A stretch of 64,000 nucleotides of DNA from Kushneria phosphatilytica (GTDB lineage Bacteria; Pseudomonadota; Gammaproteobacteria; Pseudomonadales; Halomonadaceae): positions 1,984,001 through 2,048,000 of the forward strand of contig NZ_CP043420.1 in NCBI RefSeq assembly GCF_008247605.1, given 5' to 3'. Of the stretch, positions 53,925-61,694 are shown piece after piece. The position numbers and the translations under genes were made by a program. The notes below the pieces were generated by a model, which saw only the letters and a list, made by a program, of their open reading frames with translations, did no database searches and was not told the DNA's origin. Within the stretch, counting starts at the first letter, position 1; each line of letters begins with the position of its first letter.

Positions 53925-54377
53925 ATGAGCGACCAGATTACGATTAACACTACGCTGCCCACCATCGGCGCTGTCGAAATCGTAACGGACGACCCGGCCA
54001 AGGCCCGGGATATGATGCAGGAAATGGCGAATCTGGATAAGGCGCTGGATGACATCTATAACAAGGCGGCCACTAAACCGGAGGCATCTGAACTTGTCGC
54101 TTCTCAGTCCGAGATCGCTCATACCGATGCGGAAACCGGGTCAGAGCCCGAACCCGAAGCCGAACCCGATAACGGCGCCGCCATCGAAGGAACTGAAGAG
54201 TCCACGATTACTCTGAAGGATATTCGGAAGGAGCTGAAGGAGATCGACAGTGATACCGCCAAGGAACTGATTGGTAGGCACCTGCCTGAAGGAGCGAGGG
54301 TCACATTGAGCAAGGTGCCGGAAGGCGAGCATCAGGAATTGTATGATGAAGTGATGGCGGCCCGACAGGCTGCCTGA
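53925..54377 (+). CDS. Acidic hypothetical protein
   Basis: 150 residues from ATG 53925 (GGGAG eight bases upstream). The Asp/Glu-rich middle contains a Glu-Pro run (EPEPEAEPD), likely disordered, flanked by helical ends. Perhaps a small regulatory or DNA-mimic-like acidic protein, but nothing proves it. A bidirectional hairpin separates it from the convergent repressor gene. Confidence 0.5.
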   Translation: MSDQITINTTLPTIGAVEIVTDDPAKARDMMQEMANLDKALDDIYNKAATKPEASELVASQSEIAHTDAETGSEPEPEAEPDNGAAIEGTEESTITLKDIRKELKEIDSDTAKELIGRHLPEGARVTLSKVPEGEHQELYDEVMAARQAA

Positions 54378-54381
54378 TGGG

Positions 54382-54403
54382 CAAGCGCCCTACGGGGCGC
54401 TTA
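54382..54403. terminator. Hairpin between convergent genes
   Basis: AAGCGCCC-TACG-GGGCGCTT at the junction of the acidic-protein gene and the repressor gene, overlapping the last base(s) of the latter. Confidence 0.7.
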
Positions 54404-54784
54404 CTCATGCTCTTTCAGAAGGTTGAAAAGTTCTGTCAACTGCTCGAACGACATAACGCGATCCATGCGAACTCGATAAGTACCATCACTACGCTGGTCG
54501 ATGCTCATATCCCCTGAAGAAGCATCCGACCCCCCTACCTCTTCTGTAGCCATCATGGAAGGAAAGTCGATACCCGTTTCATTCTGAAGAGCCCGAGCGT
54601 TTTCGGGATGCGGCAGCGAGGCCATGCGTACATACCTGCTTATATGGTCACGCGGGATGCCGGTGCGCCGACTAAGATCGGACTGCGTCATCCGATTGCT
54701 ATGGATATAGTCCTTGATCGCCTCGGAGACTTTTTTCATCGCGTTCCTACGCTGGGCCCCGCGATAAGACATTGATTCACTCAT
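54401..54784 (-). CDS. XRE-family repressor-like protein
   Basis: 127 residues with GGGGAGAA before the ATG. A Cro/CI-type helix-turn-helix lies at about 32-58 (MTQSDLSRRTGIPRDHISRYV). The C-terminal half has no peptidase Ser-Lys pair, so it is not a LexA/CI-like self-cleaving repressor. The last ~35 residues are helical and may dimerise. It faces the early operon across 150 bp, the place of an immunity repressor. Confidence 0.75.
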   Translation of the reverse strand: MSESMSYRGAQRRNAMKKVSEAIKDYIHSNRMTQSDLSRRTGIPRDHISRYVRMASLPHPENARALQNETGIDFPSMMATEEVGGSDASSGDMSIDQRSDGTYRVRMDRVMSFEQLTELFNLLKEHE

Positions 54785-54934
54785 TTATTCTCCCCTGCGC
54801 ATGTATGTATATGACTTACATAATACCATACTTAAACGTTCAAGTGTAGGATTACATGAGTTTTATTTTTGCCTCATTGACTGTCGCTTCGTATGTATGA
54901 TTTTATGTATTTTGTAAATAGAAAGGAGGCGTAG
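54785..54934. promoter_or_regulatory. Immunity region: early promoter and candidate operators
   Basis: Plus-strand early promoter TTGACT (54877-54882), 18-bp spacer, TTTTAT (54901-54906), with TATGATTTTATGTA at 54896-54909. Candidate operators: inverted repeat TATGTA-N7-TACATA (54804-54822) and near-palindrome CTTAAACGTTCAAG (54831-54844). A repressor promoter on the minus strand is probable here, but its boxes are unclear. Confidence 0.6.
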
Positions 54935-55114
54935 ATGCCGGGCGATATTAGCGTACTGAAAACGGAAGAAGACCTCGTCAGAGCTACAAAGCCTGCATAC
55001 CAGTATCGAGATGTGGTCTTGGTGGATGGCCGACTGTTTGAGGTGAATGTGGTGAGGCTTACGGAAGCTGGGCAAACGCCAAGAGCAACCATGGAGGTGC
55101 TGAAAGATGATTGA
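54935..55114 (+). CDS. First gene of the early operon, 59-aa protein
   Basis: MPGDISVLKTEEDLVRATK...: 59 residues with an excellent AAGGAGG site. Mixed alpha/beta with no recognised motif; too acidic in its first part for an obvious Cro, though its place just across from the repressor is where cro would lie. It overlaps the next start by ATGATTGA. Confidence 0.55.
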   Translation: MPGDISVLKTEEDLVRATKPAYQYRDVVLVDGRLFEVNVVRLTEAGQTPRATMEVLKDD

Positions 55115-55289
55115 GTTTCTGCTGTGCGTACTGTACGGAACCGTATTTCTATATGTAGGGGAAATTGTATTCAGCAGCTTACGAGCCTACAGAAAGCAGC
55201 AAAAGGATTTTGAGGCGAGCTGTGAACGTCGCAAGGCTGAACTCCGCCAGCAAGCGCGACTCACCAGCAACAAGGGCCGTATTGCATGA
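55107..55289 (+). CDS. Small single-pass membrane protein
   Basis: 60 residues: a hydrophobic helix (MIEFLLCVLYGTVFLYVGEIVF) and a strongly basic coiled tail (RAYRKQQ...ERRKAELRQQ). It overlaps both neighbours, so it is translated as part of the early operon. Role unknown. Confidence 0.6.
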   Translation: MIEFLLCVLYGTVFLYVGEIVFSSLRAYRKQQKDFEASCERRKAELRQQARLTSNKGRIA

Positions 55290-56455
55290 TTGAACATGGT
55301 CAACGCGCGCATTCCCGGCTTAGCCCCAGTAGTGCTCACCGCTGGATGAAATGCCCCCGCTCGTTTTGGTGGGAGCCCGACTTTCCCGATAGCACGAGCC
55401 CCCATGCCGAAGAAGGCACGGCAGCGCATGAACTATCCGAAAAGGCACTGGCCGAAGGGAAGGATGCTCGCAGCTACGAGGGCCAGACCTTTAACGGGTA
55501 CAAGGCCTCCGAAGAAATGGTGACGGCTACTCAGCTATACATCGACGCAATCAACGGCACCCCCGGTGAGCATTACCTAGAGGAACGTCTGGAGCATCCC
55601 AACATCGCCGGGATGTTCGGAACGGCGGATGACGTGGCTGACGACGCCCCGACCCTGTATGTCTCGGACCTGAAGTACGGTAAGGGTGTTCAGGTGGAGG
55701 CCCCCGGCAACGCCCAGCTCAGGATTTACGGCCTCATGGCGCTGCATCGCTTTGGCGTGCTGAACGACTACGAAACCGTGGTGACTCGTATCCATCAGCC
55801 TCGGCTTAACCACACCAGCGGGGAAGAGCTTACCGTGGATGAGCTGGAGACATGGGAGCAACAGAATCTTATTCCAGCTATCAACCGGCTGGATGACGAG
55901 CCTGAAACCATGGTGGCCGGTGACCATTGTCGATGGTGCAAGGCTGCTGCGGTTTGCCCGGAGCTGGCCCGCGTCAACATGGCAGCGGCGGAAGGTATGT
56001 TTGAGGATGATGCCCCTGCCCTACCGACCGACATCACCGAACCTGAGCTACCGTCGCCCGAGAGCCTGACTCGCGATCAGATCGTGGCGATCCTGGGCCA
56101 TCGTAAGCAGATCGAGAACTGGCTGCGAGCCATCGAGACTCATGTGTCTGATGCGCTACAGGCCGGTGAAGAGGTGCCCGGCTACAAGATGGTTGCTGGC
56201 CGGACTCAGCGCAAGTGGGAAGACGAGGGCCAGGCGCTGGAGGCCGCCCGGAGCGCGGCATGGGACGATGAAATCCTCACCACGCCCCGCTTGAAGACTC
56301 CGGCCCAGCTCGAAAAGGCCATCGGGAAGGAACGATTCCGGGAACTGATGGAAAACCACGTATCCCGGGCCCCGGGTAAACCGACTCTCGCCCCGGAGTC
56401 GGATAAACGCCCGGCATTGGAGCTGCGTAATCCCGAGTCCCTTTTTGACGACTAA
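55286..56455 (+). CDS. DUF2800 family nuclease-like protein
   Basis: 389 residues. SSAHRWMKCPRSF at the start, ADDVADDAPTLYVSDLKYGKGVQV (PD-(D/E)XK-type core) and HCRWCKAAAVCPELA (Cys cluster as in Cas4/AddB-type nucleases) mark the DUF2800 family, always found with DUF2815 and a family A polymerase in phages. Probably a recombination/replication exonuclease. The ATG overlaps the preceding stop. Confidence 0.85.
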   Translation: MIEHGQRAHSRLSPSSAHRWMKCPRSFWWEPDFPDSTSPHAEEGTAAHELSEKALAEGKDARSYEGQTFNGYKASEEMVTATQLYIDAINGTPGEHYLEERLEHPNIAGMFGTADDVADDAPTLYVSDLKYGKGVQVEAPGNAQLRIYGLMALHRFGVLNDYETVVTRIHQPRLNHTSGEELTVDELETWEQQNLIPAINRLDDEPETMVAGDHCRWCKAAAVCPELARVNMAAAEGMFEDDAPALPTDITEPELPSPESLTRDQIVAILGHRKQIENWLRAIETHVSDALQAGEEVPGYKMVAGRTQRKWEDEGQALEAARSAAWDDEILTTPRLKTPAQLEKAIGKERFRELMENHVSRAPGKPTLAPESDKRPALELRNPESLFDD

Positions 56456-56474
56456 ATGTATGTTGTTGTATTGA
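56445..56474 (+). promoter_or_regulatory. Possible internal promoter before the DUF2815 gene
   Basis: TTGACG (56445-56450) in the end of the DUF2800 gene, 18-bp spacer, TATTGA (56469-56474). The palindrome TGTATT-G-AATACA overlaps the -10 region and may be an operator. Confidence 0.45.
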
Positions 56475-56532
56475 ATACATGGCAATACATTGATACCCTG
56501 ATTACCGTTAAATCGAAACGAGGAAGACAGAA

Positions 56533-57147
56533 ATGACACAAGTGAAGACTCCCACCTTCCGTGGTTCCTACATGAACAAGCTCATCGAGGGCGAGGAAAA
56601 GCAGAACAACGAGGGGAAACCGTACATGGCCTACAGCCTCCGCGCTGACTTTGAGCCGGAAGATTGCCCTGGTTTTGATGCCGGTGACCCGCGTACCTAT
56701 CCGAATTGGGCGAAGGAAGCCATCGAGGAAGCCATCGAGACTGGCAAGACAAAATTCTGGAAAGGCAAGCGTCCCAATAACCTATCCATGCCATTCATGG
56801 ACGGTGACGACGCCGATAAGCCGGAACTCGAAGGCAAGGTCTACTGCAACATGAAGGCGTTCGGGCGTCGCTGCCCGGTACTGGGTATGGACAACAAGGC
56901 CATCAGCCCCGACGGCGGTGGACTCAACGAACAGGTGATTTACTCCGGCGCCTACTACAAGGCTGTCATCACCTTCGCTCCTTACGATGCCCAGGGCAAT
57001 CGTGGCGTCTCTGCTCGGCTGGTTGCAGTTCGGAAGGTGGATGATGGTGAGCGTATGGCAGGCGGCATCAGTGAGTCCCAGGCCGAGGACATGTTCGGTG
57101 ATGAGGACGGCACCCAGGCTGCGGTGGAAGACGATTTCCTTTCGTAA
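56533..57147 (+). CDS. DUF2815 family ssDNA-binding-like protein
   Basis: 204 residues. The partner of DUF2800 in phage replication modules: TPTFRGSYMNKLIEGEEKQNNEG, AFGRRCPVLGMDN and VIYSGAYYKAVITFAPYDAQGNRGVSARL match this OB-fold family, thought to bind single-stranded DNA like T7 gp2.5. The acidic C-terminus (EDDFLS, aromatic at the end) fits an SSB-like tail for partner contacts. Confidence 0.85.
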   Translation: MTQVKTPTFRGSYMNKLIEGEEKQNNEGKPYMAYSLRADFEPEDCPGFDAGDPRTYPNWAKEAIEEAIETGKTKFWKGKRPNNLSMPFMDGDDADKPELEGKVYCNMKAFGRRCPVLGMDNKAISPDGGGLNEQVIYSGAYYKAVITFAPYDAQGNRGVSARLVAVRKVDDGERMAGGISESQAEDMFGDEDGTQAAVEDDFLS

Positions 57148-57167
57148 CCGTTGTCAATAGTTGTATG

Positions 57168-57187
57168 GCCCCTGCGGGGGCCTTTCT
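57168..57187 (+). terminator. Weak terminator within the early operon
   Basis: GGCCCC-TGC-GGGGGCC followed by TTTCT, just after the DUF2815 gene. Confidence 0.65.
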
Positions 57188-57202
57188 GAACAGGGAGGAA
57201 GC

Positions 57203-57325
57203 ATGATTCGACCCTTGATTATTATCGGCGCCCTGCTGCTTATCGGAGGCGTAACCGGGGCCTCCGTTGTCACTTGGAACGACCACTCCAGCAGTCACGA
57301 CCACTCCATCTGTGACGGAGGCTGA
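57203..57325 (+). CDS. 40-aa membrane peptide with His-rich tail
   Basis: MIRPLIIIGALLLIGGVTGA... then a short polar tail with several His (DHSSSHDHSICDGG) after one transmembrane helix. GGGAGGA precedes the ATG and the next gene starts one base after its stop. The tail could bind metal; that is only a suggestion. Confidence 0.5.
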   Translation: MIRPLIIIGALLLIGGVTGASVVTWNDHSSSHDHSICDGG

Positions 57326-57326
57326 G

Positions 57327-57665
57327 ATGAGTCTGGAAGACAGTATCAAGACCGCCTGCGTCAGAACGGGTTTCGTCGTCAGCTTGTGGGCGTTTCCGGT
57401 ATCCAGTGGCGGCTGGCATAACCTGACCGGGTTTGTCGTCTGGCTTATGGCGTTCGTATCTATCTGGGCTGCGGTAGACGATTCGGTCGATCTTTCGGAC
57501 GCACGCTTAACCAGGGTCAGCAAGTTGTACGACTTTCTATATGCCGTGGGGGCTCTAGCGCTAGCCTTTCATGGCTATTTCCTGCTCACGGTGCTGCTGA
57601 TGCTCGGTTTTTTCGGTATGCGTGGAAAGCGATGGCAACAGCGGAAAGCCGGAGGCGAGGCATGA
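57327..57665 (+). CDS. Small phage membrane protein
   Basis: 112 residues from ATG 57327 (GGAGG six bases upstream). Three hydrophobic helices (TGFVVSLWAFPV; LTGFVVWLMAFVSIWAAV; LYAVGALALAFHGYFLLTVLLMLGFF in parts) and a basic C-terminus. Function unknown. Overlaps the methylase-like gene by ATGA. Confidence 0.55.
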   Translation: MSLEDSIKTACVRTGFVVSLWAFPVSSGGWHNLTGFVVWLMAFVSIWAAVDDSVDLSDARLTRVSKLYDFLYAVGALALAFHGYFLLTVLLMLGFFGMRGKRWQQRKAGGEA

Positions 57666-58306
57666 AAGATACAGTCCTTTGCCTTTGTGATCTCACCGGG
57701 GCCTTCGCGGCCCCGTGGATCAGAGCCGGATACCGAGCCGTATTCATCGACCCCCAGCACCCCGAGGGGGTTTACTCAAACCATTCTCAGAGAGCCGTGG
57801 GCCATGTAATCGACCACCCCGAGTCATGGCGAGTAATCCGCGAGGAAGCGCACCGTATCGCTTTCGTGGCTGCCTTCCCGCCATGCACTGACCTGGCCGT
57901 GTCCGGCGCCCGGTGGTTTTCGCACAAGGCCGAGAACGATCCGGCTTTTCAATTCCGCGCCATGCAGGTCGTCTGGCAGTGCCACGTCATCGCGGAAATG
58001 CTGGGTGCCCCCTGGTTCATCGAAAACCCTGTATCCCGTATCAGTACGTTCTGGCGCAAACCTGACCATTCGTTTCATCCGTGGCATTACGCGGGTCTGG
58101 AGCCGGAGGACAACTACACGAAGAAAACCTGTCTCTGGACGGGAGGCGGATTCTCCATGCCTGATCGCGTAACGCTGGAGAGCAATGAGGCGCCGGACGA
58201 CAGGATTCACAAGGCTGCCCCTGGCCCTGAACGAGCCAACCTTCGTAGCGCCACTCCCCGTGGTTTTGCCCGTGCAGTTTTCAACGCCAACGGAGGCCGG
58301 ACGTGA
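57662..58306 (+). CDS. C5-cytosine-methylase-like phage protein
   Basis: 214 residues. CLCDLTGAFAAPWIRAGYRAVFIDPQ is a Rossmann SAM-binding start, FPPCTDLAVSGARWF has a Pro-Cys like motif IV of C5-MTases (GPPC), and WFIENPVSRI resembles motif VI (ENV). No recognisable target recognition domain is present (typical enzymes exceed 300 residues). It may modify phage DNA or be a relative with another role. It overlaps the polymerase start by GTGA. Confidence 0.65.
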   Translation: MKDTVLCLCDLTGAFAAPWIRAGYRAVFIDPQHPEGVYSNHSQRAVGHVIDHPESWRVIREEAHRIAFVAAFPPCTDLAVSGARWFSHKAENDPAFQFRAMQVVWQCHVIAEMLGAPWFIENPVSRISTFWRKPDHSFHPWHYAGLEPEDNYTKKTCLWTGGGFSMPDRVTLESNEAPDDRIHKAAPGPERANLRSATPRGFARAVFNANGGRT

Positions 58307-61300
58307 CTGACATCAGTGACATCGTAACCCTGGATGTGGAAACCCGTTCTACGGTAGACCTGCGCAAAACCGGGCCATGGCCCTATTCGGAGCACCCCAA
58401 TACGGACCTCTGGTGTGTCGCCTGGACCGTTGGTGAGGGTGAGCTGAAAACGTGGCGGCCGGGTTACCCGGTCCCTGATGAAATCGGTCATCTACTGGAA
58501 AGCGGATATTTCTTCGAGTTCTGGAACGCCGACTTCGAGATCGCCATCTGGATCAACATTCTGTCCCCGAGGTACGGGTGGCCTGCACTTCCCCTTGACG
58601 TTGTCAGCGACGGCATGATCCGTGCCTGCATGATGGGCCTCCCCCGGTCACTGGAACAGGCCGGTCATGTGATGAAGGTGGACATGCAGAAAGACGAGCA
58701 GGGCTCCCGCCTCATGAAGCAAATGGCGAAGCCTCGCCGGATTGAGGACGACGGCACCATTGTATGGTGGGACGACGCGGATCGCGTGGATCGCCTGACT
58801 GAATACTGCCGCCAGGACGTTCGTTCTCAACGCGCCCTGAGCCGGGTGCTCCGTCCCCTTCCGGCCGCTGAGCGCGCCAGCTACCTACGCACCCTGCGGG
58901 CCAATGTCCGGGGTATCCGGGTTGATACCGGATTCGTTGACCGTGCTGTTGAGCTGCTGGACTACCAGGCAGCGGCGTACCGCCAGCAGATCAGTGAGCT
59001 GACGAACTACGCCGTCACCGCGCCGACTCAGGTGGCCGAGATCAAGTCATGGCTGGCCGACCACGGCGTAGAGCTGGAAACACTCGACAAGAACCACGTC
59101 GCTGACCTCATCGAGGAAGGCAAGGTGCCGGAGAGTGTGCAGCCGGTAATCGACATTCGTGCCCAGGGTGGTAAATCCAGCGTATCCAAGTTCCCGGCGT
59201 TTCAGCGGCGGGCAAATAGCGATGGTCGTATCCGTGGCGAGTTCATCCACCACGGCGCGTCCAAGACAGGGCGATTTTCGGGTAGTGGCGTCCAGTGTGT
59301 AACCGGAGAACACGAGGTTCTGACACCCGAGGGGTGGAAACGTATTGATTCGGTGGTAGGTGGTGCCCGGATCATGCAATGGTCGTCGGATGGTTCGTTA
59401 TCATGGGTCGACGCCCCGGTGAATTGCTACGGCCCGGCAGGTGAACTGGCGGAGGTATCAGGGACCATCATTCGTGGCCGTTTTACCCCGGACCACCGTA
59501 TGCCGGTCAGTACAGGGGCTGGCCTGTCCGATACCTGTCCGGGTGCCCTTGGCAGGCTCAAACGGAAAGACGGCCTGGTCATCAATGGAACAGCGGATCA
59601 GCCCGGGCTTGGTCTAACAGACACCCAACTACGCATTCTGGTGGCCTTTCAGGCAGACGGCGGATGGCAGAAGAAAGCCGCCAAATGGCGGTTCACTAAA
59701 CAACGCAAGATCGAAAGACTCAGCCAGCTTCTCGACCGGGCCGGTATCACTTACAAGACGACCATACAATCTGCGGGGGTGACAGCTTTCAGGATCGACA
59801 CTGCTGAAGTCCCGCACTGGCTTTGTAAGCGGTTCGATAGTTGGGTGCTGGGTACATCCGGTCGGCAAGCCGGGATCATGCTCGAAGAGTTACCCTATTG
59901 GGATGGTTGGCGGCACGCGAAAAACGGTGCCATTTCCCTGTCGTCACCTGACCGGGATCAGATTGAGTGGATGGCTACCATTGCATCCCTGGCCGGGTAT
60001 ACGGCAACCGTTGGGTACTATCGAGCCAAGAAAGGTGGCCATTGGCGGATTTATGTGCGTAGCAGCCGAACGACATCCGTCACCGGGAGTAGTATCAGAC
60101 GGTATGCCAGCAATGAGCCTGTTTACTGCCCGACCACCCCCGGTGGTTATTGGCTGTGCCGGTACGACAACAGGATTTTCGTAACGGGGAATTGCCACAA
60201 CCTACCCTCTCGCGGCGGCCTGGGCTGGCAAGAGGCGGATGAAGTCCGTGAGACGGTCATGAACCATCCACCGGCTGAAGCCGCTGAAGAAATTGACCTG
60301 TTACACGCTCAGGTGCCTACCGCCTTGTCCTCCTGTCTGCGCGGGGTTATCACCGCCAGTGAGGGGTACAAGCTCTATTGTGCTGACTACTCCAACATCG
60401 AGGGGCGGTTTGCAGCGTGGCTTGCTGGAGAAGACTGGAAGCTGAAGGCGTTCAGGGAGTTTGATGCCGGTACTGGTGAAGACCTCTATAAGGTCGCGGC
60501 CAGCGGCATACTGGGTATCACCCCGGGTGAAGTCGATAAGAAGATGCGTAACGCTCTCGGTAAGGTTTCCGAGCTGTCGCTTCAGTTTCAGGGCGGGGTC
60601 GGCGCGTTCCTGTCCATGGCGAAGACCTATCGTGTGGAGATCGCGGATTACTGGGACGTTATTCAGCAGAGCGTTGAGCCGTCAGTCGTTGAGCGGACAC
60701 TTGAGGCATGGGAGAGCCGAGGTAAACACTCCGATACCGAGTATCGGACCTGGGTGGCTGCCGAGGCCGTGAAACTGGCCTGGCGGGATCGGCATCCGAA
60801 TATCGTCCAGGCGTGGTACGAGTGCGAAAACGCGATGGTCGAGGCCCTGCGAACGCCGGGGACCGCCCACTATGCCTGCGGCGGTAAAATGGCCTTCCAG
60901 GCTCGCCGTATCAGTGGTGTCCCCTTTCTATTGCAACGCCTACCATCCGGTCGGCTCCTGTATCTCGCGTACCCATGGTTGGAACACAAGAAAACCCCAT
61001 GGGGCACGACAAAGCCCCAGGTGAACTACTTCGGAGTTGAGTCACAGTCCCGCAAATGGAAGCAGTTTACCACCTATGGCGGCGACACCTTCCAGTCGGG
61101 GGTTCAAGGCGGTGCATGCGACATCATGCGCCATGGCTGGGCCAACCTGGAGGATACAGGGGGTTACAGCGTGCTGCTGAACGTTCATGACGAGCTGGCT
61201 GGCGAACACACTGATGGTGATATAGCCGAATTTGAGCGCTTGATGTGTTCACTACCTGATTGGGCTGAGGGGCTGCCGGTAACCGCCGAAGGGTATGTAG

Positions 61301-61326
61301 CGGATCGTTACCGCAAGGATGATTAA
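58303..61326 (+). CDS. DNA polymerase I (family A), interrupted by an intein
   Basis: 1007 codons from GTG (GGAGG seven bases upstream). Residues 1-331 hold a DnaQ-like 3'-5' exonuclease start (TLDVETRSTVDL, NADFEIAIW) and the polymerase palm entrance ending TGRFSGSGVQ. An intein fills 332-630. The rest continues CHNLPSRG, with motif A ADYSNIEGRFAAW near 695, motif B KMRNALGKVSELSLQFQGG near 747 and motif C NVHDELAG near 962. After splicing the polymerase is 708 residues. It replicates the phage with the SSB-like and nuclease proteins. Confidence 0.93.
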   Translation: MTDISDIVTLDVETRSTVDLRKTGPWPYSEHPNTDLWCVAWTVGEGELKTWRPGYPVPDEIGHLLESGYFFEFWNADFEIAIWINILSPRYGWPALPLDVVSDGMIRACMMGLPRSLEQAGHVMKVDMQKDEQGSRLMKQMAKPRRIEDDGTIVWWDDADRVDRLTEYCRQDVRSQRALSRVLRPLPAAERASYLRTLRANVRGIRVDTGFVDRAVELLDYQAAAYRQQISELTNYAVTAPTQVAEIKSWLADHGVELETLDKNHVADLIEEGKVPESVQPVIDIRAQGGKSSVSKFPAFQRRANSDGRIRGEFIHHGASKTGRFSGSGVQCVTGEHEVLTPEGWKRIDSVVGGARIMQWSSDGSLSWVDAPVNCYGPAGELAEVSGTIIRGRFTPDHRMPVSTGAGLSDTCPGALGRLKRKDGLVINGTADQPGLGLTDTQLRILVAFQADGGWQKKAAKWRFTKQRKIERLSQLLDRAGITYKTTIQSAGVTAFRIDTAEVPHWLCKRFDSWVLGTSGRQAGIMLEELPYWDGWRHAKNGAISLSSPDRDQIEWMATIASLAGYTATVGYYRAKKGGHWRIYVRSSRTTSVTGSSIRRYASNEPVYCPTTPGGYWLCRYDNRIFVTGNCHNLPSRGGLGWQEADEVRETVMNHPPAEAAEEIDLLHAQVPTALSSCLRGVITASEGYKLYCADYSNIEGRFAAWLAGEDWKLKAFREFDAGTGEDLYKVAASGILGITPGEVDKKMRNALGKVSELSLQFQGGVGAFLSMAKTYRVEIADYWDVIQQSVEPSVVERTLEAWESRGKHSDTEYRTWVAAEAVKLAWRDRHPNIVQAWYECENAMVEALRTPGTAHYACGGKMAFQARRISGVPFLLQRLPSGRLLYLAYPWLEHKKTPWGTTKPQVNYFGVESQSRKWKQFTTYGGDTFQSGVQGGACDIMRHGWANLEDTGGYSVLLNVHDELAGEHTDGDIAEFERLMCSLPDWAEGLPVTAEGYVADRYRKDD
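59296..60192 (+). other. Intein in the phage DNA polymerase (299 residues)
   Basis: Starts with Cys (block A CVTGEHEVLTPEGWKRIDSV), block B FTPDHRMPV, and ends VYCPTTPGGYWLCRYDNRIFVTGN followed by extein Cys+1 (block F/G; Asn last, Gly in place of the usual His before it). The middle (ILVAFQADGGW; LEELPYWDGW) looks like the two LAGLIDADG helices of a DOD homing endonuclease, both carrying an Asp-Gly. It sits at the conserved TGRxSG...NLP motif of family A polymerases. Confidence 0.9.
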
Positions 61327-61336
61327 CATGCGCCCA

Positions 61337-61366
61337 TTGTATGTAGTTGTATTTAACTACTACAAT
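61337..61366 (+). promoter_or_regulatory. Possible internal promoter before the VRR-NUC gene
   Basis: TTGTAT (61337-61342), 18-bp spacer, TACAAT (61361-61366), between polymerase and VRR-NUC genes, with the TTGTATG...TTGTATTT pattern seen at other phage leaders. Confidence 0.5.
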
Positions 61367-61391
61367 TTACGGTCCATACAAGGAGGTGCCC

Positions 61392-61694
61392 ATGCCCCAG
61401 GAGATCGATATAGAAACGGCTTTTGTCCGACATGTGCGTAGACGCGGATATGAAGCCCTGAAACTGGTACTTGCCAGTCAACGCGGCTGGCCCGACAGGA
61501 CATGCCCTCTGCCGGGCGGACGAATCTGTTACATCGAACTCAAACACCCCGATGGCACAGGACGTGAGTCCGCTCAGCAGAGAAAGACCCGGACGTGGCT
61601 GGAAGCACGAGGCCACCCGGTATTGGTAACAGACGACCTCGAAACCGCAAAGATGTGGTTTGACGAGCAACTTGAGATAGCGAGAGCACTGTAA
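61392..61694 (+). CDS. VRR-NUC domain nuclease
   Basis: 100 residues from ATG 61392 (AGGAGG seven bases upstream). The VRR-NUC fold is seen in GYEALKLVLASQRGWPDRTCPLPGGRICYIELKHPDGTGRESAQQRKTRTWLEARGHPVLV (key acidic residues in GWPDR and IELK, read in parts). These stand-alone PD-(D/E)XK nucleases resolve branched DNA and sit between polymerase and SNF2 helicase genes in many phages. Confidence 0.9.
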   Translation: MPQEIDIETAFVRHVRRRGYEALKLVLASQRGWPDRTCPLPGGRICYIELKHPDGTGRESAQQRKTRTWLEARGHPVLVTDDLETAKMWFDEQLEIARAL

